18,620 nucleotides of DNA, from assembly GCA_003021755.1 (NCBI GenBank), contig PXQZ01000093.1, forward strand, positions 1 to 18,620, in the 5' to 3' direction. The DNA is from Halobacteriales archaeon QH_8_67_36 (GTDB taxonomy: Archaea > Halobacteriota > Halobacteria > Halobacteriales > Haloarculaceae). The stretch's first letter is position 1, and each line of letters begins with the position of its first letter. The notes under the pieces were generated by a model that worked only from the letters and a program-made list of their open reading frames with translations, was not told where the DNA came from and did not search any database. Shown here piece by piece: positions 14,143 through 18,620 of this stretch. A program made the translations under genes and the position numbers.

Positions 14143-14820
14143 ATGAGCATGAACAGGCGGACATTCGTCCGGACAGCCGGTGGTGCTACAGCCGGCGCGA
14201 CAGCCCTCGGTGCCGCCGGCCCGACCGCTGCCCAGGAGGAGGGAACAGCCTCCGGTGGCGGTGACGGCGACACGGCCCCGGACTTCGACGGCTACCTCGA
14301 CGACGTCGGGAACTTCTCCGGCCCCGGGAGCACCGTCGACGCGACGGGTCAGGACACTGTAACTGTCGAGGTCGGTGTACAGGCCAACGGCGGTGCCTAC
14401 GGGTTCGGTCCGCCGGCGGTCCACGTCGACAACGGCGCGACCGTCCAGTGGGACTGGACCGGCAACGGGGGCCACAACGTCGTTTCGGCCAGCGAGGGCC
14501 CGCTTGATTCGGGCGAGGCGGTCTCCAGTTCCGGCGTCAACTACGAACACACCTTCGAGGAGGACGGCATTTACAACTACGTCTGCATCCCCCACGAGGG
14601 GCTCCAGATGAAGGGGTCGGTCGTCGTCGGGACGGAGTACCCGACACAAACGCTCGGCGGTGGCGGTCCGGTGGAGATCGATCCCCACAACGCCGGCGTC
14701 CCCATCCAGCCACACTACGTCGGCTTCGGGGCCGGGCTCGCGGTCATCATCCCGCTCATTTTCACCTTCTTCCAGCTGAAGTACGGTGAGTCGCCCCACA
14801 CCAGCGGAGGGAACAACTGA
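14143..14820 (+). CDS. Membrane-anchored halocyanin (blue copper protein) of the bc-type complex
   Basis: A 225-residue secreted electron carrier. It begins with a twin-arginine signal (RRTFVRT, residues 5-11, then an Ala/Gly-rich h-region ending near TAAQEE), followed by an acidic linker. The plastocyanin-like domain (about 70-163) has type 1 copper ligands His111 in GGHNVV, Cys148, His151 and Met156 in CIPHEGLQM. Unlike soluble plastocyanins, it has a C-terminal membrane helix (about 192-211). The domain would lie on the outer face, near the Rieske head, so it may take the place of cytochrome c1 as electron acceptor; this is inferred from gene order. The start follows from the TATA spacing. 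Its TGA overlaps the ATG of the next gene (TGATG). Confidence 0.92.
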   Translation: MSMNRRTFVRTAGGATAGATALGAAGPTAAQEEGTASGGGDGDTAPDFDGYLDDVGNFSGPGSTVDATGQDTVTVEVGVQANGGAYGFGPPAVHVDNGATVQWDWTGNGGHNVVSASEGPLDSGEAVSSSGVNYEHTFEEDGIYNYVCIPHEGLQMKGSVVVGTEYPTQTLGGGGPVEIDPHNAGVPIQPHYVGFGAGLAVIIPLIFTFFQLKYGESPHTSGGNN

Positions 14821-15239
14821 TGGCGTCGGAAGGCTCCACCTATGGGGACATCCACCGCTACGAGCCGCCTCGCGAGAGCACGGCCGCTGCGGTCGGCATC
14901 GTCCTCCTGACGATCATCCAGGTCGGACTCGTCGGCTTCTTTACCTACGGGATGCTCGCCGGCTGGGCGTCCGGTATCGGCACGACGCTGACGGTCAGCC
15001 TCATCGAGGCCAACATGTTCCTCGGCGGGGTGCTGACGGCCATCTTCATCGACCTGGCGTTCATCATGCTGCTGTACCGCAAGGAGTTCCTTCCCGACGT
15101 GATGATAGTCAAGAAGCGCCGGCGCAAGTGGGAAGACCTCTACATCCGGCAGGACGACGTCGACGGGACCACGATGGCCGACCAGGGCGAACTCGTAGAG
15201 ACTGTCAAACGCGCTGTCTACCCCTACTACAAGAAATAA
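14820..15239 (+). CDS. Two-helix membrane protein within the bc operon (DUF7318-like)
   Basis: A 139-residue protein with two hydrophobic helices (about 21-47 and 59-86), a basic segment after helix two (YRKEFLPD then KKRRRKW) and a C-terminal tail ending AVYPYYKK. The basic residues place the C-terminus in the cytoplasm. It overlaps the halocyanin stop by one base and ends one base before the Rieske start, so it is translationally embedded in the operon and is probably a structural subunit or assembly factor. I recall it as a haloarchaeal DUF only; no catalytic or haem motif is seen. Confidence 0.85.
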   Translation: MASEGSTYGDIHRYEPPRESTAAAVGIVLLTIIQVGLVGFFTYGMLAGWASGIGTTLTVSLIEANMFLGGVLTAIFIDLAFIMLLYRKEFLPDVMIVKKRRRKWEDLYIRQDDVDGTTMADQGELVETVKRAVYPYYKK

Positions 15240-15240
15240 T

Positions 15241-16095
15241 ATGCCACTAGACGAAGACAAGTACCCGGCCGAGACAGGCAGACGACGGTTCGTGTCGGGT
15301 GTCGTCGGTAGCGCGGCCCTCTCGGCAGTCGGTGTCGGCGGGGCCGCAGCGGCGGACTCGCTTACCAGTTCCTCCGGTGAGGGCGGTGGGACGACCACGT
15401 TCGTCGCCGTCGAGAACGTCGACGGTCCCGCCCCGCGTGGGATGCCGATAATCCCAATCGAGATAAACGGCGGCGAGATATCCGGCGTCTGGCCGGAGTA
15501 CGACGAGGAAGAGGGCGTCGCTATCGCGAGGGACTTCGGCGGGAGCGGCATCGACTACTCCTCGGCGTGGTTCCAGTACTGCGGGATCCAGAGTTCCAGC
15601 GGCATTTACCCGCAGGCGGACGCCGACAACCTCTTTCTCAACAGCCCGGGGTCCTTCGACTGGCAGGGCGACGTCGAACAGGGCGCCCCGCTGACGGTCG
15701 ACATGTTCGACAACTACGAGTCGTGGGGCAACGGCATCGGTACCGACGGGCTCGGCAAGCCGGCCAGTGCGATCTGGCGCCAGACCGACGACGGCGGCGT
15801 CCCGGTCCAGATAATCCGGTCGACGCGCGTCGAGGAGATGGCCAACGGGAACACGGACCTCCCGGGCAACGTCCAGAGCTTCATCTCGGAAGCGACCGAT
15901 CAGGGATTCATCGCCTGGCTCAACAAGTGTACGCACTTCTGCTGTGTCCCCGGCTTCAAGACGCAGGAGGGGAGCGCGAACTTCGGTGGCGCGAACGCCA
16001 TCTACTGTCAGTGCCATCAGTCGGTGTACGACCCGTTCAGTCCCGTCCAGAAACAGTTCGTGGCGCTGCCCCGCCCGCCACAGACCGACGGATAA
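15241..16095 (+). CDS. Rieske 2Fe-2S protein of the bc-type complex
   Basis: A 284-residue protein. The N-terminus has a twin-arginine motif (GRRRFVSG, 13-20) and hydrophobic stretch, so it is exported folded and probably remains anchored. The Rieske boxes are near the C-terminus: box I Cys230-Thr-His232-Phe-Cys234-Cys235 and box II Cys256-Gln-Cys258-His259-Gln-Ser261. Cys230, His232, Cys256 and His259 bind the cluster; Cys235 and Cys258 would form the usual disulphide. Odd points: an extra cysteine (234) in box I, Gln instead of Gly after His259, and about 170 residues between the anchor and box I, longer than usual. It accepts an electron from quinol at cytochrome b and should pass it to the halocyanin encoded upstream. 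Confidence 0.93.
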   Translation: MPLDEDKYPAETGRRRFVSGVVGSAALSAVGVGGAAAADSLTSSSGEGGGTTTFVAVENVDGPAPRGMPIIPIEINGGEISGVWPEYDEEEGVAIARDFGGSGIDYSSAWFQYCGIQSSSGIYPQADADNLFLNSPGSFDWQGDVEQGAPLTVDMFDNYESWGNGIGTDGLGKPASAIWRQTDDGGVPVQIIRSTRVEEMANGNTDLPGNVQSFISEATDQGFIAWLNKCTHFCCVPGFKTQEGSANFGGANAIYCQCHQSVYDPFSPVQKQFVALPRPPQTDG

Positions 16096-16101
16096 CCAAC
16101 C

Positions 16102-16905
16102 ATGAGTTTAGAACGCAAAGACGACCACGACCACAAAGGATGGATGGAATCGCGCGAGCTGTCGCCGCTCGAAACCATCTACCTGACGACACTCGTCTGG
16201 CTCGACAAGCGCCTGCGCATCGTCGACTACCTGGAGATCCTCGAGGACCTCTACTACAAGGTCAACATGCAGATGCCAAAGAGCCACACGGAGCAGTACA
16301 ACCTCGACAACAAGTTCTGGTACTGGTACCCGCTGTACGCGCTCGGCTCGTTCTCGACCGTCGCGTACATCGTCGCCGCCATCTCGGGTGCCTTACTCGG
16401 GTTCTACTACGCGCCGGCGGCCGCGGCGGCCGACGGCTCGCCGACGGTGGCCTACGACTCCGTGTTGCTCATCATGGGCCAGTTGAACATGGGCTATTTC
16501 CTGCGGTCGGTCCACCGTTGGGCCGCCCAGATTATGGTCGCCGCCGTGTTCCTCCACATGCTCCGTGTCTACTTCACGGGTGCGTACAAGGAACCGCGAG
16601 AGCTCAACTGGCTCATCGGCATCATCCTTATCTCGCTGACACTCGTGTTCGGATACACGGGGTACCTGCTCCCTTGGAGTCAGCTCTCCTACTGGGCCGG
16701 TCAGATCGGCGTCGAGATGTCACTCTCCATCCCGCTCATCGGCGAGTGGGTCGCACAGCTGATGTTCGGCGGGTTCACCCTGTCACAGGCCACGTTGCAA
16801 CGGATGTACATCCTGCACGTGTTCTTCCTGCCGTTCATCACGACAGCCATCATCGCCCTGCACATCGGTATCGTCTGGATGCAGGGCATCGCGGAGCCAC
16901 ACTGA
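16102..16905 (+). CDS. petB: Cytochrome b, N-terminal (b6-type) subunit
   Basis: A 267-residue membrane protein that binds two b haems and forms the quinol sites. Four haem ligands are visible: His138 and His152 (13 residues between) and His239 and His254 (14 between); the 13/14 spacing is that of cytochrome b6 rather than mitochondrial cytochrome b. GYTGYLLPWSQLSYW (184-198) is the conserved region before the cd helices. A soluble N-terminal part of about 75 residues precedes the first helix. As in b6f and some bacterial complexes, the protein is split, and its C-terminal partner is encoded next. The gene starts 6 bp after the Rieske stop and ends 4 bp before the next ATG. Confidence 0.95.
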   Translation: MSLERKDDHDHKGWMESRELSPLETIYLTTLVWLDKRLRIVDYLEILEDLYYKVNMQMPKSHTEQYNLDNKFWYWYPLYALGSFSTVAYIVAAISGALLGFYYAPAAAAADGSPTVAYDSVLLIMGQLNMGYFLRSVHRWAAQIMVAAVFLHMLRVYFTGAYKEPRELNWLIGIILISLTLVFGYTGYLLPWSQLSYWAGQIGVEMSLSIPLIGEWVAQLMFGGFTLSQATLQRMYILHVFFLPFITTAIIALHIGIVWMQGIAEPH

Positions 16906-16909
16906 ACCC

Positions 16910-17680
16910 ATGAGCGACAACGACTCAGACAACGACGACGTTCGCACGGACGGCTCGGGCTCGGGTATCGTCGCCCCGGACGACGAGACCCCCTCGTGGT
17001 CCGAGCGCAAGCAGCGCACGCAGGGCCTCTCCCGGCTCACCTACGAGTACTTCGAACGCGGCCGGCGCGAAGACCAGGACCTGCGCCAGCAGTCCGACTA
17101 CGTGGAACGGGACGTGCTGGCGTTCCCTGCCTGGCCCCACGAGATGATGCGCAACCTCGCCCTGACGAGCTTCTTCGTCGGGATGATTCTGTTCGTCTCG
17201 GCGGCCCTGCCACCGGAGATGCCCAACCCCGCGAACTCCAGTGTCACGCCGGCTATCATCCTGCCCGACTGGTATCTCTACTGGTCCTTTGGCCTGCTGA
17301 AACTCGGTCCGCTGAACCCCGACCTGGCCATCCTCGGCGGCCAGAAGATAATGGCCGACCGGACCTACGGTGTGCTGGCTAACGTCGTGGTCGTCGGCTT
17401 CGTCGCCATCGTCCCCTTCCTCAACAAGGGGGCGGCCCGACGCCCCGTCGAGCAGCCGTTCTGGGCCGCCGTCGGCATGTCCGGCGTCATCTTCAGCCTG
17501 ACCATCGCTGCCCTGTCTATCAAGAACCTCGTCCCGATGAACTCGCACCTGCTGTTCGACCTGACGTTCCTGGTCCCCATCGTCAGCGGGACCATCACCT
17601 ACGCGGTGCTGAAGACCATGCGTGAAGGCTACATGTTCACGCTGAACCGGCGGTACTACCGGCTCCGACCGCCGAAGTAA
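16910..17680 (+). CDS. petD: Cytochrome b C-terminal (subunit IV-like) protein with a PDWY quinol-site motif
   Basis: A 256-residue partner of the split cytochrome b. A charged N-terminal extension of about 80 residues (acidic 1-25, then SRLTYEYFERGRREDQ) precedes the membrane part. Four hydrophobic helices follow (about 82-100, 146-166, 180-200 and 208-230), one more than chloroplast subunit IV. The Qo-site motif is PDWY (119-122) in LPDWYLYWSFGLLKL, with Asp in place of the Glu of PEWY, the residue thought to take a proton from quinol. No haem ligand is expected. It is the last gene of the operon; a T-rich stretch and a repeat element follow. Confidence 0.93.
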   Translation: MSDNDSDNDDVRTDGSGSGIVAPDDETPSWSERKQRTQGLSRLTYEYFERGRREDQDLRQQSDYVERDVLAFPAWPHEMMRNLALTSFFVGMILFVSAALPPEMPNPANSSVTPAIILPDWYLYWSFGLLKLGPLNPDLAILGGQKIMADRTYGVLANVVVVGFVAIVPFLNKGAARRPVEQPFWAAVGMSGVIFSLTIAALSIKNLVPMNSHLLFDLTFLVPIVSGTITYAVLKTMREGYMFTLNRRYYRLRPPK

Positions 17681-17685
17681 CGCGA

Positions 17686-17724
17686 GTTGGATTTGGATTT
17701 TCCGGCCGCTTTCCAGCGCTTTTG
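17686..17724 (+). terminator. T-rich stretch after the bc operon, possible terminator
   Basis: Immediately after the operon stop come TTGGATTTGGATTTTCC and, 20 bp on, GCTTTTGAG on the coding strand. T-rich tracts are the usual archaeal intrinsic terminators. No stem precedes them, which is normal in archaea. Confidence 0.35.
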
Positions 17725-17741
17725 AGAGATTGAGGTTCTAA

Positions 17742-18058
17742 ACAGCCAGAAAGCCCCGGCTGGCTTCGGTCTGGGGCCTCGCTGCGCACTTCCTTCGCTA
17801 CGCTCAGTCCAGTGCTTGCGTCGTCCACCTTCCCGAAGCCAGCCACCGGGAGAGCGAAGCGCTCCCGAGCAGTCGGCGCACAGCGCCGACAACGCTCCTT
17901 TCAGTCCCGCTCAACGCTGTTTGACCAGCCGGCTACGGGTGGGACTGAAAGGGGCGGCCCGCTACGCGAACCTCGGCGAAGTAAGCACTGGACAGAGCGT
18001 AGCGACGGAAGCGCACAGCGAGCCGCGGGAGTGTAGCGGGCCGGGGCTTTCTGGCTGT
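17742..18058. repeat. MITE-like intergenic element with perfect 19-bp terminal inverted repeats
   Basis: ACAGCCAGAAAGCCCCGGC at 17742-17760 is exactly repeated in inverted form at 18040-18058. The inverted likeness continues inward for roughly 60-70 bp with mismatches (CTCGCTGCGC, TTCGCTACGCTC and GTCCAGTGCTT against their complements near 17970-18025). Nested inside are further inverted repeats: GGCTGGCTTCGG 17758-17769 with its complement at 17833-17844; GTCGGCGC with an ACA loop and its complement at 17872-17890; and CCTTTCAGTCCC 17897-17908 with its complement at 17941-17952. No coding sequence. No clear target-site duplication. It fits a non-autonomous mobile element or a haloarchaeal intergenic repeat. 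Confidence 0.7.
17897..17952. repeat. Inner stem-loop of the element (CCTTTCAGTCCC / GGGACTGAAAGG)
   Basis: Twelve perfectly complementary bases flank a 32-base loop. This stem-loop may be an older repeat nested in the larger element. Similar CTTTCAGTCCC-type palindromes are, as I recall, scattered through haloarchaeal intergenic DNA. Confidence 0.5.
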
Positions 18059-18145
18059 CGTCGGCACCGGTAAAAACGCTAATCTCAACAATAATGGCTA
18101 GCCCGTCTCGCCGCAATCAAGTAGCTGCCCACCCTACCGACGCCA

Positions 18146-18484
18146 ATGAGCGAGGACGAGTCGAGTGCCGAGGACCCGCCACGGATAACCAGTAGCGGCG
18201 AGGGGAAACAGCGGGAGGTCGTCGTGCCGCTGCGCCTGTACAAGACCGTCACGGTGTTCTCGACGCTGTTCGCGATACTGAGCGTCGTCGGGGGATTCAT
18301 CCTCGTCGACGTGGCAACGAACAGAGCATCGGCGCCGGCCTCGGAAATCGACGTTCCCATCGCCATCCTCGGTGTCGGCCTCATCCTCGCCGGGACCGTC
18401 GTCTACGCGTTCTCGACGCGCTTTCGCACCGAGGAGATGGGAAAGTCTAAAGACGACGCTGACGAACCCTCCAGTAATGGCTGA
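18146..18484 (+). CDS. Small two-helix membrane protein downstream of the bc operon (DUF7315-like)
   Basis: A 112-residue protein with a short acidic N-terminus (to about 20), a conserved-looking REVVVPLRLYKTVTVF amphipathic segment, two membrane helices (about 36-55 and 72-93), and a charged tail. No catalytic motif. A weak TATA-like box (CAATCAAGTAG, 18114-18124) is about 26 bp before the ATG. It overlaps the next gene by 8 bp, so they are co-expressed. I recall both as haloarchaeal DUFs that sit beside the bc-complex genes, but the assignment is from memory and context. The repeat element separates them from petD here. Confidence 0.8.
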   Translation: MSEDESSAEDPPRITSSGEGKQREVVVPLRLYKTVTVFSTLFAILSVVGGFILVDVATNRASAPASEIDVPIAILGVGLILAGTVVYAFSTRFRTEEMGKSKDDADEPSSNG

Positions 18485-18620
18485 CGAGTTCATCAAAGGG
18501 TTCGCCGCCCTGATGGTCGGCGGGCTGGGCTGGATGACCATCGCGGGCTGGTACCGAACGCCGAGCTTCGAAGGGGCACAGCTCATCGGAGAGGTACCGC
18601 CGGCGGAGTCCCTGACTGTG
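18477..18620 (+). CDS. Small membrane protein, 3'-truncated by the window (DUF7314-like)
   Basis: Starts at ATG 18477, overlapping the previous stop by 8 bp. The visible 48 residues contain one hydrophobic stretch (FAALMVGGLGWMTIAGWY, about 9-26) followed by RTPSFEGAQLIGEVPPAES, and the frame is open at the window end. No family motif beyond this can be seen. The overlap indicates translational coupling with the upstream two-helix protein, and the location suggests a small accessory protein of the respiratory cluster. Confidence 0.7.
   Translation, partial: MADEFIKGFAALMVGGLGWMTIAGWYRTPSFEGAQLIGEVPPAESLTV

Noticed and set aside
17681..18145. Small open frames within the repeat element
   Set aside because: Low-complexity translations on both strands arise from the inverted-repeat structure; no start signals and no family likeness.
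18093..18145. In-frame or alternative ATG upstream of the 18146 gene
   Set aside because: The ATG at about 18094 gives unrelated short sequence and is not positioned after a TATA-like box.
1..18620. tRNA, rRNA or CRISPR array
   Set aside because: No TTCGANNC-type T-arm with matching acceptor stem was noticed, no rRNA-like stretch, and no regularly spaced direct repeats.

Overview
The window is haloarchaeal chromosomal DNA. Supporting signs are very high G+C with strong GC at third codon positions, acidic proteins, a HalX-type response regulator, a halocyanin with a twin-arginine signal, and A/T-rich TATA boxes centred about 25-27 bp upstream of many start codons, which is the leaderless-transcript layout of haloarchaea. 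I cannot name the genus; Haloarculaceae is only a guess.

1-6.7 kb is a region of gene decay mixed with intact genes. A long-chain acyl-CoA synthetase is cut by the window start and appears to lack about 40 internal residues. An intact PAS-GAF histidine kinase follows. Then come an eroded DUF1684 gene (start codon changed to ACG, two 1-bp frameshifts, lost C-terminus) and an intact CPBP-family membrane protease. Next is a 790-bp stretch without an intact gene, holding coding-like scraps and a run of closely spaced hairpins. On the minus strand, a geranylgeranyl-reductase-family flavoprotein gene is broken by an internal frameshifting deletion, although its promoter and both ends look sound. 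A HalX response regulator lies upstream of it.

6.7-13 kb is ordinary housekeeping DNA: a D-2-hydroxyacid dehydrogenase, a small membrane protein, aspartate-semialdehyde dehydrogenase (asd), a small Cys-rich protein, a Spo0M-like protein, tyrosyl-tRNA synthetase (tyrS) and endonuclease III (nth). A fragment resembling the N-terminus of a universal stress protein abuts the 3' end of nth.

12.5-18.6 kb is a respiratory cluster. The core operon (14143-17680) encodes a membrane-anchored halocyanin, a small two-helix membrane protein, a Rieske protein, a b6-type cytochrome b and its C-terminal partner carrying the PDWY quinol-site motif. No cytochrome c1 gene is present in the window. Uncharacterised haloarchaeal membrane proteins flank it: a divergent four-helix protein, a two-helix protein with a long soluble domain, and two small membrane proteins downstream. 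Together they look like a quinol-oxidising bc-type complex that passes electrons to a blue copper protein, plus candidate accessory subunits. A 317-bp element with perfect 19-bp terminal inverted repeats, resembling a MITE, separates the operon from the two downstream small genes.
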